Shown here piece by piece: positions 28,905 to 37,518 of a stretch of DNA of 64,000 bases. Numbering within the stretch: position 1 is the stretch's first letter; every line of letters starts with the position of its first letter. The notes below the pieces were generated by a model. It was given only the letters and a program-made list of their open reading frames with translations. It had not been told where the DNA came from and made no database searches. Source of the stretch: Rhizobium anhuiense (GTDB lineage: Bacteria; Pseudomonadota; Alphaproteobacteria; Rhizobiales; Rhizobiaceae); the NCBI RefSeq assembly GCF_003985145.1, contig NZ_ML133537.1, positions 89,840 through 153,839 on the forward strand, in the 5' to 3' direction. The position numbers and the translations under genes are program-made.

Positions 28905-29590
28905 GACAGGATCATCCGGTCGAGTGCGGCAAGAACCGGCGCCATGAAACGGCGCACCGCCGCGTCCGCCTTGTCGGCATCGCCGGTCTCGATGGCGTCG
29001 ACGATATTGGCATGCGCCTGCATATCGGGTTCCGGAATATCCTTGCCGAGCGTTGCGGCGATGGTGTCGGCAATCGAGGCCGAGAAGAAATCATAGATCT
29101 CGATCATCGCCCGGTTGCCGGAAGCGGCGATGACGGCCTTGTGGAAGGCGAGGTCGCGTTCGATGAAGCCGGCCTGATTGCCGCCATCGTAATTGCCGCG
29201 TTCGGCAAGCAGCCTGCGCAGCTCGGCCACCGTTTCCGGGGTCTTGCGGATCGCCGTCAGACGGGCTGCCTCGACGTCGAGTGCGCATCGCGCCTCGAAC
29301 TGGTCGCGCAGGCTGGCGCGCCGTGCCATCGTCAGCGGCCGGCCGGCATCGCGGGTCGAGCGGACATAAGTTCCCGAGCCCTGGCGGGTTTCGAGATAAC
29401 CCTGCGAGACGAGAACGCGCACTGCCTCGCGCACCGTGCCGCGGCTGACGGACAGCATGGCTGACAGCGAGGCTTCATTCGGCAGTTTCTCGCCGACCGC
29501 CCAGCGTTTGCCGAGAATGTCGCCGCGAATCGCCTCGATCGCCTCATCGGCGAGATTGGTCTTGCTGAGTGCCCGCATTCCATTACTCAT
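28901..29590 (-). CDS. GntR family (FadR subfamily) transcriptional regulator
   Basis: A 229-residue regulator with an N-terminal winged helix-turn-helix (GEKLPNEASLSAMLSVSRGT, then VREAVRVLVSQGYLETRQGSGTYV) and an all-helical FCD ligand domain containing the metal/ligand residues (D/H pattern in FIERDLAFHKAVIAASGNRAM and MQAHANIVDAI). It overlaps the MFS gene by four bases. A 47-bp perfect palindrome covers its start region, a strong sign of autoregulation. The start at 29590 lies inside this palindrome and has no clear ribosome site; the ATG at 29578 is an alternative. Confidence 0.9.
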   Translation of the reverse strand: MSNGMRALSKTNLADEAIEAIRGDILGKRWAVGEKLPNEASLSAMLSVSRGTVREAVRVLVSQGYLETRQGSGTYVRSTRDAGRPLTMARRASLRDQFEARCALDVEAARLTAIRKTPETVAELRRLLAERGNYDGGNQAGFIERDLAFHKAVIAASGNRAMIEIYDFFSASIADTIAATLGKDIPEPDMQAHANIVDAIETGDADKADAAVRRFMAPVLAALDRMILS

Positions 29591-29623
29591 AAAGTCATCT
29601 GATGACTTTATGAGTAATGGAAT
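29577..29623. promoter_or_regulatory. 47-bp perfect palindrome, probable GntR operator
   Basis: Two perfectly complementary 23-base arms surround one central base at 29600. The core AAAGTCATC-T-GATGACTTT fits the two-fold GT...AC style of FadR-subfamily operators. It spans the start codon of the gntR gene, so binding would block gntR-MFS transcription, and in RNA the same palindrome could fold to hide the start. A matching half site (TGATGACTT) recurs at 29841, next to the -10 of the small ORF on the same strand. Confidence 0.75.
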
Positions 29624-29654
29624 TTCGAAGTTCCGTCAATTTGAAATCCGGGCA

Positions 29655-29683
29655 TTAAAAAAGGGTCGCCTCAGCGACCCTTT
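29655..29683 (-). terminator. Rho-independent terminator of the small minus-strand transcript
   Basis: A 10-bp stem (29660-29669 with 29674-29683) with a four-base loop is followed on the minus strand by a run of six Ts. It ends the short transcript carrying the 23-codon ORF at 29742-29813 and separates it from gntR. Confidence 0.8.
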
Positions 29684-29741
29684 CCATGAGTTTGGCCTCG
29701 AACTGGCCTGGACTGTCTATGCAGCCCCAGGAAGGCGGGGA

Positions 29742-29813
29742 TTAGAGCGAGGGCTGCCTCGCCTTCTTCACCTCTTCCATGCCCGTTACGAGGTCCGAAA
29801 TCTCATTAGACAT
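29742..29813 (-). CDS. Small ORF of 23 codons with very strong ribosome site
   Basis: The reading frame encodes 23 residues beginning MSNEISDLVTGMEEVKKA and ending RQPSL. It is preceded by AAGGAAGGTGATCC, which differs from the full complement of the 16S rRNA 3' end (AAGGAGGTGATC) by one inserted base. A possible promoter (TTGCAT at 29873-29878, TAACTT at 29851-29856, 16-base gap) and a rho-independent terminator (29655-29683) frame it as an independent gene of about 190 bases. The peptide is not recognised; it could be a regulatory peptide, a small membrane-associated factor or a peptide precursor. The RNA might itself be functional. Confidence 0.5.
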   Translation of the reverse strand: MSNEISDLVTGMEEVKKARQPSL

Positions 29814-30086
29814 TGGATCACCTTCCTTTCGTTCTGTTGCTGATGACTTAAAGTTAGGCTGATTCTTCACAGATGCAAGAAGAAATTCCACATAGGACGC
29901 AACCCTGGGCAATGCGGATGTTCACGAGAGAACACAGTGTTTCGCAGAATTTGAAGATGCCGGACGCCACGAAACTGTCATCTTGCGCTTGCAAACCGGC
30001 GGCGCGTTAAGCTGTTATTAGCCGCGAGATCAGACAATTTAGAGTATTCCCGCCGGTGCGGCGGCGGGTTCCGGAGCAAGAAAGCC

Positions 30087-30899
30087 ATGTGTCGCTGGGC
30101 AGCCTATCGTGGAGACCCTCTCTATCTCGAGGAACTGGTATCCTCGCCTGCCCATTCCCTGATCGAGCAGTCCCATTGCGCCACCCGCGCCAAGACGGCG
30201 ACCAATGGCGATGGCTTCGGCATCGCCTGGTATGGTGACCGGCCCGAGCCCGGCCGTTACCGCGATATCCTGCCGGCCTGGTCGGATTGCAATCTGAAGA
30301 GCCTGGCGCGGCAGATCCGTTCGCCGCTCTTTCTCGCCCATGTCCGCGCTGCGACCGGCGGCGGCACGCGCCGCGACAATTGCCACCCTTTCACCCATGA
30401 CACCTGGTCCTTCATGCATAACGGCCAGATCTCCGGCTTCGAGCGGCTGCGCCGGCCGATGGAGGCAATGCTCGATGACGATTTGTTCAATGCCCGCGGC
30501 GGCACGACCGATTCCGAACTGATGTTCCTGCTGGCGCTGCAGTTCGGCCTGCGCGAGGCGCCGGTCGCCGCGATGGCTCACATGATCGGTGTCGTCGAGG
30601 ATCTGGCCGAAAGCGTCATCGGCTCGATCCTGCTGCGCTTTACCGCTGCCTTCTCCGATGGCAGCACGCTCTATGCGATCCGTTATGCCACCGATCGCAA
30701 GGCGCCGACGCTCTATGCCTCACCCGTCAGCGCCGGTTATTGCCTCGTCTCCGAGCCGTTGAACGATGATGTCGACGCCTGGGCGGAAATTCCGGACGGT
30801 AGCGCCGTCACCATCGGCAAAGACGGCATCGACGTCGCCGACTTCCGGCCGGAGAAGCGCAATGCGGTCAAGCCGCAGCGCCTGGCTATTCCTGCCTGA
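30087..30899 (+). CDS. Class II glutamine amidotransferase
   Basis: A 270-residue Ntn-hydrolase of the YafJ/EgtC (GATase_4) type. After removal of Met, Cys2 (MCRWAAYRG) is the catalytic nucleophile. Further family segments are ATNGDGFGIAWYGD, LFLAHVRAATGG, NCHPFTHDTWSFMHNGQI and TTDSELMFLLAL. Such proteins hydrolyse gamma-glutamyl amides. EgtC does this in ergothioneine synthesis, but no other egt synthesis gene is adjacent, so that role is not claimed. It stands alone on the plus strand. Confidence 0.9.
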   Translation: MCRWAAYRGDPLYLEELVSSPAHSLIEQSHCATRAKTATNGDGFGIAWYGDRPEPGRYRDILPAWSDCNLKSLARQIRSPLFLAHVRAATGGGTRRDNCHPFTHDTWSFMHNGQISGFERLRRPMEAMLDDDLFNARGGTTDSELMFLLALQFGLREAPVAAMAHMIGVVEDLAESVIGSILLRFTAAFSDGSTLYAIRYATDRKAPTLYASPVSAGYCLVSEPLNDDVDAWAEIPDGSAVTIGKDGIDVADFRPEKRNAVKPQRLAIPA

Positions 30900-30929
30900 G
30901 CCGCTCTCGGCTAGCTGAGCCGCTCGCGA

Positions 30930-32135
30930 TCAGCGGAGCCGCTGGGCGATCAGCGCTGCGAGCCTTTCGGCAACCTCTTCCTTCGCCAGGTCGGGCCATT
31001 GCTCGACGCCGTCGCGGCGGACGAGTTTGACGCTGTTGCGGCTGCCGCCCATGATCCCGGTGGCGGGAGAGACGTCATTGGCGACGATCATGTCGGCGCC
31101 CTTCCTCTCGAGCTTCGCCTTGGCATTGCTTTCCACGTCCTGCGTCTCGGCGGCAAAGCCGATGACCAGCTTCGGCCGCATCGTATGATGGCCGACGGTT
31201 TTCAGGATGTCCGGATTTTCGGTCAGCGCCAGCGTCGGAATGGATTCGCCGGGATGTTTCTTCAGCTTCTGGTCGGCCGCCGAGGCGACGCGCCAGTCCG
31301 CTACCGCCGCCACCATCACGGCGACGTCGGCCGGCAGTGCTGCAAGCACCGCATCACGCATTTCCTCGGCCCGTTCCACGTGGATGACGTTGACGCCGAC
31401 CGGATCGGCGATCGTCACCGGTCCCGATACCAGCGTCACCTCCGCCCCGAGCTTTGCAAGGGCTGCGGCGATCGCATGTCCCTGCCGGCCGGAGGAGCGG
31501 TTGGCGATGTAACGCACCGGATCGATCGGCTCATGCGTCGGTCCTGAGGTGACGATTGCCTTGCGCCCCTTGAGCGGCTTTTCTCCGTCGTCGAGCAGGG
31601 TTTCGGCGGCCGCCACGATCTCCAGCGGCTCCGCCATCCGGCCGAGCCCTGTCTCCCGGCTTTCCGCCATCTCGCCGGCCATCGGCCCGACGAAGCGGAT
31701 GCCGTCGGCCCTGAGCATCGCGGCATTCCGCCGGGTCGCCGGATGCGCCCACATGGACGGATTCATTGCCGGTGCGGCAAGCACCGGCCTGTTGGTTGCC
31801 AGCAGCACGGTCGAGGCAAGATCGTCGGCAAGCCCGTTCGCCATCTTCGCCATCAGATCGGCCGTGGCAGGGGCGATCAGCACGAGATCGCAGTCGCGCG
31901 CCAGCCTGATATGGCCGATATCCTGTTCGTCCTGCCGCGAAAACAGATCGAGGAACACATGGTCCGCCGCCAGAGCACCGACGGCCAGCGGCGTGACGAA
32001 TTCCTGCGCCCCGCGGGTCATCACCGGGCGCACGCTGGCGCCGCGCTCGCGCAGCCGGCGGATCAGATCCAGGCTCTTATAGGCGGCGATGCCGCCCGAG
32101 ATGATGAGGAGGATGCGTTTTCCGCTGAGAGCCAT
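30930..32135 (-). CDS. coaBC: Bifunctional phosphopantothenoylcysteine decarboxylase/synthetase
   Basis: Coenzyme A biosynthesis enzyme of 401 residues. The N-terminal flavoprotein CoaC half has ILLIISGGIAAYKSLDLIRRL and the conserved APAMNPSMWAHPATRRN; the C-terminal CoaB half has VTSGPTHEPIDPVRYIANRSSGRQG, VAAVADWRV and KKHPGESIPTLALTENPDIL. The start at 32135 gives the normal N-terminus MALSGKR; an open extension to 32267 is not supported. In related rhizobia coaBC usually lies between ubiB and dut, but here it is separated from both by accessory genes. Confidence 0.95.
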   Translation of the reverse strand: MALSGKRILLIISGGIAAYKSLDLIRRLRERGASVRPVMTRGAQEFVTPLAVGALAADHVFLDLFSRQDEQDIGHIRLARDCDLVLIAPATADLMAKMANGLADDLASTVLLATNRPVLAAPAMNPSMWAHPATRRNAAMLRADGIRFVGPMAGEMAESRETGLGRMAEPLEIVAAAETLLDDGEKPLKGRKAIVTSGPTHEPIDPVRYIANRSSGRQGHAIAAALAKLGAEVTLVSGPVTIADPVGVNVIHVERAEEMRDAVLAALPADVAVMVAAVADWRVASAADQKLKKHPGESIPTLALTENPDILKTVGHHTMRPKLVIGFAAETQDVESNAKAKLERKGADMIVANDVSPATGIMGGSRNSVKLVRRDGVEQWPDLAKEEVAERLAALIAQRLR

Positions 32136-32277
32136 GGCTTTTTCTACCCGTCGCCTTTTCTGACCGGCCCCGACCCTAAGCCTTTGGCGGAGAACATGCA
32201 ATCGCGCGGCGAAAGGCATCGGCCGCAGTCGGCGGATGCCGCCCCGTTCATGGACGTCAGCCGCCATTTTCGTGGGG

Positions 32278-33027
32278 TCAGAGGTTGCTCATCCCGCCGT
32301 CGATGACGAGTTCGCTGCCGACGATATAGGCGGCCTCATCGGAGGCGAGAAAGATGATCGTCTTCGCGACTTCGCTGGGGCTCCCGAAGCGGCCGACAGG
32401 GATTTGGGACTGGATCTGCGCGGTCATCGCCTTGGAATCGGCTTCCGACGCCCCGAGCTTGCTGTAGAGCGGCGTGGCGATCGGCCCCGGGCTGACGGCG
32501 TTGACCCGGATGCCGCGGCCGATCAGTTCGCCCGACAGGGTCTTGGCAAGCGTCAGCAATGCCCCCTTCGTCAGTGAATAGACGCTGGAGTTCGGCATGC
32601 CGATATGGGCGTTGATCGAGGTATTGAGCACGATTGCGGCCTGTTTCGAAAAGATCGGCAGTAGCGACTGGATCAGGAAGAACGGCCCCTTGACATTGAT
32701 CGCTACCGACCTGTCGAAGGCGGCTTCGCTCCACTGTTCCAGCGGCCCGAATTCGGCGACACCGGCATTGACGAAGAGGATGTCGAGCGTGCCGAAAGCC
32801 TCTTTCACGGTATCGGCGACGGCCTTTTGGCCGGCCGCATCGCCGGCATCGGCCTGGATGACGATCGCTTTGTCGCCGAGTTCGCGACGGGCGGCTTCGA
32901 CGCTTGCGGCACTGCTGCCGGTAACGACGACACGGGCGCCTTCGGCAATGAATTGACGGGCGGTTTCGATGCCGATGCCGCTGGTGCCGCCGGTGATGAG
33001 GGCTGTCTTGTTCTGCAGACGTGACAT
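32278..33027 (-). CDS. SDR family oxidoreductase
   Basis: Short-chain dehydrogenase of 249 residues. The NAD(P) motif is TGGTSGIG near the N-terminus, followed by NAG in the fourth strand, the catalytic Ser in TSINAH, the YSLTKGALL Tyr-x-x-x-Lys and the SPGPIATPLY motif. The start at 33027 is preceded by GAAGGA. The end IVGSELVIDGGMSNL is typical of the classical SDR family. A second SDR gene follows on the same strand upstream, but the 107-base gap does not require an operon. The substrate is unknown. Confidence 0.9.
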   Translation of the reverse strand: MSRLQNKTALITGGTSGIGIETARQFIAEGARVVVTGSSAASVEAARRELGDKAIVIQADAGDAAGQKAVADTVKEAFGTLDILFVNAGVAEFGPLEQWSEAAFDRSVAINVKGPFFLIQSLLPIFSKQAAIVLNTSINAHIGMPNSSVYSLTKGALLTLAKTLSGELIGRGIRVNAVSPGPIATPLYSKLGASEADSKAMTAQIQSQIPVGRFGSPSEVAKTIIFLASDEAAYIVGSELVIDGGMSNL

Positions 33028-33134
33028 GATGCGTTCCTTCAATCGGATGTGGGGCCGCGGCCCGGGGTCAGTGGGAGAATGTTCCGGAAAAGGCGGCGCG
33101 ACAATCCGGAGCGGGTCATCGCGCTTGGCTTTCG

Positions 33135-33899
33135 TCAGGTGCGGGTGATCGAGGCGCCGCCGTCGACCAGCGAAGCCGTGCCGGTGACGAAGCTCGCATC
33201 GTCGGAGGCGAGGTAGAGAACCGAGCGGGCAAGTTCTTCGGGAGTTGCGACGCGCTTCAGCGCATGCAGGTTGGTGACGAAGGCCTGTTTGTCGGGCGTA
33301 TCGTTCATGTCCCGATACATGTCGGTATCGACAGCACCCGGCAGGATGGCATTGACCCGCACGCCCTGCTGGCCGAACTCGGCGGCAAGCGCCTGCGTCA
33401 GCCCGATCAGGCCGGATTTGCTGGCGGCATAGGCGGCAACGCCCGGGAAGGCGAAGCTGTAGCCGACGAAGGTCGAGGTGAAGATCACCGAGCCGCCGCC
33501 ATTTTCCACCATCGCGCCGATCTGGTGTTTGGCGGCGAGGAAGGAGGCCGTCAGGTTGATCGCCAGCGCCTCGCTGAAGCCTGCTTCGGAAACGGCGGTG
33601 CTCGGGCCGGCTTCGCCGAGCGTGCCGGCATTGTTGAAGGCGATGTCGAGCTTGCCGTAATGCGTCACGGCGGCCGCGACCAGCGCCTTGTGATAATCTT
33701 CCGAGCGCACGTCGCCGGCAATGGCGATGGCCTCGCCGCCCTCTGCCTTGATCTCCGCGACCAGGCTGTCGAGTTCACGCTCGCGGCGGGCGCCGACGAC
33801 GATCCTGGCGCCTTCGGCGGCGAAGAGCTTTGCCGTGGCGCGGCCGATGCCGGAGCTTGCGCCGGTGACGATCGCGACCTTGTTGTTCAAGCGGTTCAT
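33135..33899 (-). CDS. SDR family oxidoreductase
   Basis: Classical short-chain dehydrogenase of 254 residues: TGASSGIG cofactor motif, NNAG, YAASKSGL with catalytic Tyr and Lys, and LPGAVDTDM. The start at 33899 has GGAGATGGA upstream. The frame stays open far upstream (to 35033), but that part is antisense to a LysR gene and was rejected. It is divergent from that LysR gene across 126 bases, so regulation by the LysR protein is likely. The substrate cannot be told from sequence. Confidence 0.9.
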   Translation of the reverse strand: MNRLNNKVAIVTGASSGIGRATAKLFAAEGARIVVGARRERELDSLVAEIKAEGGEAIAIAGDVRSEDYHKALVAAAVTHYGKLDIAFNNAGTLGEAGPSTAVSEAGFSEALAINLTASFLAAKHQIGAMVENGGGSVIFTSTFVGYSFAFPGVAAYAASKSGLIGLTQALAAEFGQQGVRVNAILPGAVDTDMYRDMNDTPDKQAFVTNLHALKRVATPEELARSVLYLASDDASFVTGTASLVDGGASITRT

Positions 33900-34025
33900 G
33901 GTTCCATCTCCTGATTCCGAGGTGAGGCGGCCCCTGCCGTCTCTTTCGATGAAGGGAAGATGGCATTTTCCTTTCGTTCGGATTAGTCTCCAGATTGGGG
34001 AACTCGAATTCGGAAAAGCCGAACG

Positions 34026-34931
34026 ATGATCAGGATCGAAGGTATTACGGCTTTCGTCGCCGTCGTCGAGGCGGGCTCGGTCAGCGAGGCGGCCAGGCGC
34101 CTGCGGCTGTCGAAATCCGTCGTCAGCGAAAGGCTGGCCGAGCTGGAGAAGTCGCTCGGCGGCATGCTGCTGCACCGAACGACGCGCAAGCTGAGTTTGA
34201 CGGAGGATGGCGCGGTCTTCCTGGAGCGTGCCGCGCGCATCGTGCGCGAGATCGAGGCGGCTGCGGCCGATATGGCGGAGCGGCGCGGAAGCCTGTCCGG
34301 CCCGATCCGCATCGCCGCTCCGGTCACCTTCGGCCGCATGCATCTCGGCCCGGCGCTCTATCCCTTCCTTGCCGAACATCCCGAGATCGAACTCACCCTC
34401 GATATTGACGACCGACGTGTCGATGCCGCGTCGGACGGCTACGATGCCATCATCCGCAACGGTCCGATCGCCGATAACAGGCTGGTCGCCTGGAAGCTCG
34501 CGCGCAGCCGCCGTCTTGTCTGCGCCTCGCCGGATTATCTCGCGCGCCAGGGAGTGCCGTCGTCGCTTGATGATCTCAACGGCCATCGCGGAATCTTCTA
34601 TACCAATCGCGGCGTTGCCGACTGGCGCTTCCAAACGCCGGACGGCGCGGTCGTCGTCCGTGCGAAACTGGCGCTCGGCATCAACAATGGCGACATGCTC
34701 CGCGACGCCGCCATTGCCGGTCTCGGCATCGCGCTGCTGCCCGCCTTCATCGCCGGCCCCGCCATTCGCGAAGGCCGGCTTGCCGAAATCGATGTCGGTC
34801 ACAGGCCGGAGGCCGAATTCATCTACATGGCCCATCCCGAGGGCCGAAACCCCTCCGCCAAGCTTCGCGCCATCGCCGATCACCTGAAGAAGAGTTTTGG
34901 CGATCCGCCCTATTGGGATCCGGCGGGCTAG
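34026..34931 (+). CDS. LysR family transcriptional regulator
   Basis: A 301-residue LysR protein of the CrgA-like group: helix-turn-helix in AVVEAGSVSEAARRLRLSKS with VVSERLAELEKSLGGMLLHR after it, and an effector domain starting PIRIAAPVTFGRMHLGPAL. It lies divergent from the SDR gene at 33135-33899 and probably controls it. Such pairs often respond to aldehydes or quinones, but the inducer here is not known. A structured non-coding repeat follows the stop codon. Confidence 0.9.
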   Translation: MIRIEGITAFVAVVEAGSVSEAARRLRLSKSVVSERLAELEKSLGGMLLHRTTRKLSLTEDGAVFLERAARIVREIEAAAADMAERRGSLSGPIRIAAPVTFGRMHLGPALYPFLAEHPEIELTLDIDDRRVDAASDGYDAIIRNGPIADNRLVAWKLARSRRLVCASPDYLARQGVPSSLDDLNGHRGIFYTNRGVADWRFQTPDGAVVVRAKLALGINNGDMLRDAAIAGLGIALLPAFIAGPAIREGRLAEIDVGHRPEAEFIYMAHPEGRNPSAKLRAIADHLKKSFGDPPYWDPAG

Positions 34932-34933
34932 AC

Positions 34934-35285
34934 CATGTCGCGCAAAAGTGTGCAGCGCTTTTGCAAAACGACATGAGCAAGAACAAAGATCAGAGCCTTT
35001 CCGGGTTAGATTGCAGCATTCCTGTTGGCTCAAATGGAGTCGGATGGTCGACCGGTCGGCGCGCGTCGTAGCCCAGCTCTACGGCCAAGCCGGCCGGTCG
35101 ATCAGCCGGCCCGTTTCAGCCAACCCGAAGGGCCGGGCATCTTTCCGCCAGGGCAAAGGCGATCGGCTCGACCGTACCAAGAGGTATGCCCTTCGCCAAT
35201 CGCCTTTGCCCTGACGAAAACCTGCTCCGGCAGAATGCTGCAATCTAACCCGGAAAGGCTCTAAAGCGCGAAGAGCGAATCTGAA
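34934..35285. repeat. Composite non-coding element with 30-bp inverted repeats
   Basis: The 369-base gap after the LysR gene is filled by repeats. It begins with the CATGTCGCGCAAAA element also seen at 25858. Then come two perfect 30-base inverted repeats, 34992-35021 and 35233-35262, enclosing about 210 bases. Inside, a second 13-base pair (35151-35163 with 35199-35211) forms another hairpin. It ends with an AAAGCGCG...CGCGCTTT block. No plausible protein is encoded. The layout suggests a mosaic intergenic element or a non-autonomous transposable element. Confidence 0.75.
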
Positions 35286-35300
35286 GGATCGCGACGCGCT

Positions 35301-36176
35301 TTAGCTCAGCAGGCTCATCAGGTTCTCGGTGACCGGCGAGCGATGTGTCTTCAACATTGCCAGCGCCAGACGCGCCACAGCCGGCGGCCCCTCAATCGGC
35401 CGGTAGGCGACGCCTTCGAGCCTGATCTGCGAAATCGAGGCCGGCACGATCGAGACGCCGAGCTCTGCCGCCACCAGATTGACGACGGAGGAAATCTGCG
35501 GCGCCTCCTGGGCCACGGTCAGCTCGAATCCCGCCTTGCGGCAGGCCAGCACGACATCGTCGTAGAGGCTCAAGCCGACGAGCCGGGGAAAGAGGATGAA
35601 AGGTTCGTCCGCCAGTGCCGCAAGCGGCAGTTTGCTGCGCCGTGCCAGAGGATGGCTGGCGGGCAGGGCGATCACCATCGGCTCATCCGGCAATCGCCGC
35701 AGCCGGACGCCGGCGGGGTCGTCGAGGCTGGGGCGCATGAAGGCGGCGTCGAGCTCGCCGCCTTCCAGCTTCTGCATCAGCGCCAGCGTATTCATTTCCG
35801 TCAGCGCCAGCCGGACATCGGGCCAGCGGGCACGAAATCGTCGGATCGTCGCGCTGACCACGGGGTTGAAGGCGGAGGATGCGGTGAAGCCGAGCGACAG
35901 CCGGCCGGTCTCGCCGCGATTGGCGCTTTGCGCCGCAAGCTTTGCCTTTTCCGCAGCCGCCAGCGACGCCTTTGCCTCGCCGAGGAAGGCAGCGCCCGCC
36001 GCCGTCAATTCGGCGCCGTGCGGCACGCGGTGAAACAGCGCCGCACCCACTTCCCTCTCCAGATCGCGGATCTGCTGGCTGAGCGGCGGCTGCCCGATGC
36101 CGAGCTTGGCGGCCGCACGGGTGAAATTGCCTTCCTCCGCCACCGCCAGGAAATATCGCAAGTGCCGCAACTCCAT
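35301..36176 (-). CDS. LysR family transcriptional regulator
   Basis: A LysR protein of about 291 residues starting MELRHLRYFLAVAEEGNFTR, with the helix-turn-helix AAAKLGIGQPPLSQQIRDLE of the BenM/CatM-like group and an effector domain LSLGFTASSAFNPVV. The ATG at 36176 has GGAG at proper spacing; ATGs two and four codons upstream are also in frame. It is divergent from an MFS exporter gene across about 90 bases and probably regulates it. Confidence 0.9.
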   Translation of the reverse strand: MELRHLRYFLAVAEEGNFTRAAAKLGIGQPPLSQQIRDLEREVGAALFHRVPHGAELTAAGAAFLGEAKASLAAAEKAKLAAQSANRGETGRLSLGFTASSAFNPVVSATIRRFRARWPDVRLALTEMNTLALMQKLEGGELDAAFMRPSLDDPAGVRLRRLPDEPMVIALPASHPLARRSKLPLAALADEPFILFPRLVGLSLYDDVVLACRKAGFELTVAQEAPQISSVVNLVAAELGVSIVPASISQIRLEGVAYRPIEGPPAVARLALAMLKTHRSPVTENLMSLLS

Positions 36177-36267
36177 CGTCATCTCCAAAACCTATCGAAA
36201 TCGCCAGTTTCATATATTGGACAAATGGAGCGGCGTTGACTAGATCGGAGACCGGAAGGATGAAGAG

Positions 36268-37518
36268 ATGCCGACGTCAGCGCATGTATTAAAGACCTCC
36301 GAGATATCAGCGACCCCAGGGCAGAAGCACTATCTCGCGCGTGGAACCGGCGCCTATCGCCGCGCCAGCCTGGCGCTCTTCCTTTCCGGTTTCTCCACCT
36401 TCTCGCTGCTCTATTGCGTCCAGCCGCTGCTGCCGATCTTCTCGCAGGAGTTCTCCGTCAGCCCGGCCGAAAGCTCGCTGTCCCTCTCGCTCTCCACCGG
36501 TTTCCTGGCGGTCGCCATCGTCTGTGCCGCCGCCGTCTCGGAAGGCCTTGGCCGCCGCAGCCTGATGTCGATATCGCTGGTCGGCGCGGCATTGCTGACC
36601 ATTGCCACCGCTTTTGCCCCGAACTGGCACCTGCTGCTTGTCATCCGCGCCCTGCAGGGCCTCGTTCTCGGCGGCGTGCCGGCCGTCGCCATGGCCTATC
36701 TCGCCGAGGAAATCGATCCGCGCGGCCTCGGCGCCACCATGGGCCTCTATGTCGCCGGCACGGCCTTCGGCGGCATGTCCGGCCGCGTGCTGACAGGTAT
36801 CTTCGCCGAATATTTCAGCTGGCGTCCGGCGCTCTTTCTGATCGGCGCCATCGGCCTTGCCGCTGCGATCGGCTTCATCGCCCTGCTGCCGCCGTCACGC
36901 AATTTCGTCCGCCGGCCGGGCTTCGATCCGCGCTTTCATCTCAACGCGTGGCGCGGCCATCTCAGCAGTCCGGCGCTGCCCTTCCTCTTCGCCATCGCCT
37001 TCCTGGCGATGGGCTCCTTCGTGACGATCTATAATTATGCCGGCTTCCGCCTCGTGGCGCCGCCTTACGGCCTCAACCAGACCGAACTCGGCCTGATCTT
37101 CACCGTCTATCTCTTCGGCATCGGCGCCTCCTCGATCGGCGGCCTCCTCGGAGACCGGATCGGCCATTTTTCCGTGCTTCTCTTCGGTCTGGCACTCACC
37201 GCCGCCGGCAGCGCGCTGACGCTCTTTGCCTCGCTCCCGGTCATCATCCTCGGCATCATCGTGCTCACCACCGGCTTCTTCATGAGCCATTCCATCGCCA
37301 GCGGCCTTGTCGGCAGGCTGGCGCATGGCACCAAAGGCCACGCCTCATCGCTCTATATGCTTGCCTATTATGTCGGCTCCAGCTTGATGGGTTCGGCGGG
37401 CGGCTGGTTCTTCGCGGTTGAAGGCTGGACCGCCGTCGTTATCTTCACGCTTGCCATGCTGGCGCTGGCCTTTGTCTCCGCCTGTCTTGCAAAGCACCTC
37501 GCGAGGAGAACAGCATGA
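36268..37518 (+). CDS. MFS transporter (YnfM/Bcr-like)
   Basis: Major facilitator superfamily protein of 416 residues with about twelve membrane helices. It resembles the YnfM/arabinose-efflux-like group (LYCVQPLLPIFSQEFSVSPA in helix 1; GLGRRSLMS between helices 2 and 3). It probably exports a small molecule. Its last four bases overlap the start of a VOC-family gene, so the two are translationally coupled. Control by the divergent LysR protein is likely. Confidence 0.9.
   Translation: MPTSAHVLKTSEISATPGQKHYLARGTGAYRRASLALFLSGFSTFSLLYCVQPLLPIFSQEFSVSPAESSLSLSLSTGFLAVAIVCAAAVSEGLGRRSLMSISLVGAALLTIATAFAPNWHLLLVIRALQGLVLGGVPAVAMAYLAEEIDPRGLGATMGLYVAGTAFGGMSGRVLTGIFAEYFSWRPALFLIGAIGLAAAIGFIALLPPSRNFVRRPGFDPRFHLNAWRGHLSSPALPFLFAIAFLAMGSFVTIYNYAGFRLVAPPYGLNQTELGLIFTVYLFGIGASSIGGLLGDRIGHFSVLLFGLALTAAGSALTLFASLPVIILGIIVLTTGFFMSHSIASGLVGRLAHGTKGHASSLYMLAYYVGSSLMGSAGGWFFAVEGWTAVVIFTLAMLALAFVSACLAKHLARRTA

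Noticed and set aside
33900..35033. Upstream extension of the SDR gene to a 632-codon frame
   Set aside because: Only the last 254 codons show SDR motifs; the extension is antisense to the LysR gene, and the SDR has its own ribosome site at 33899.
34897..35214. 105-codon frame running into the repeat element
   Set aside because: It lies across inverted repeats and the end of the LysR gene and has no family features.
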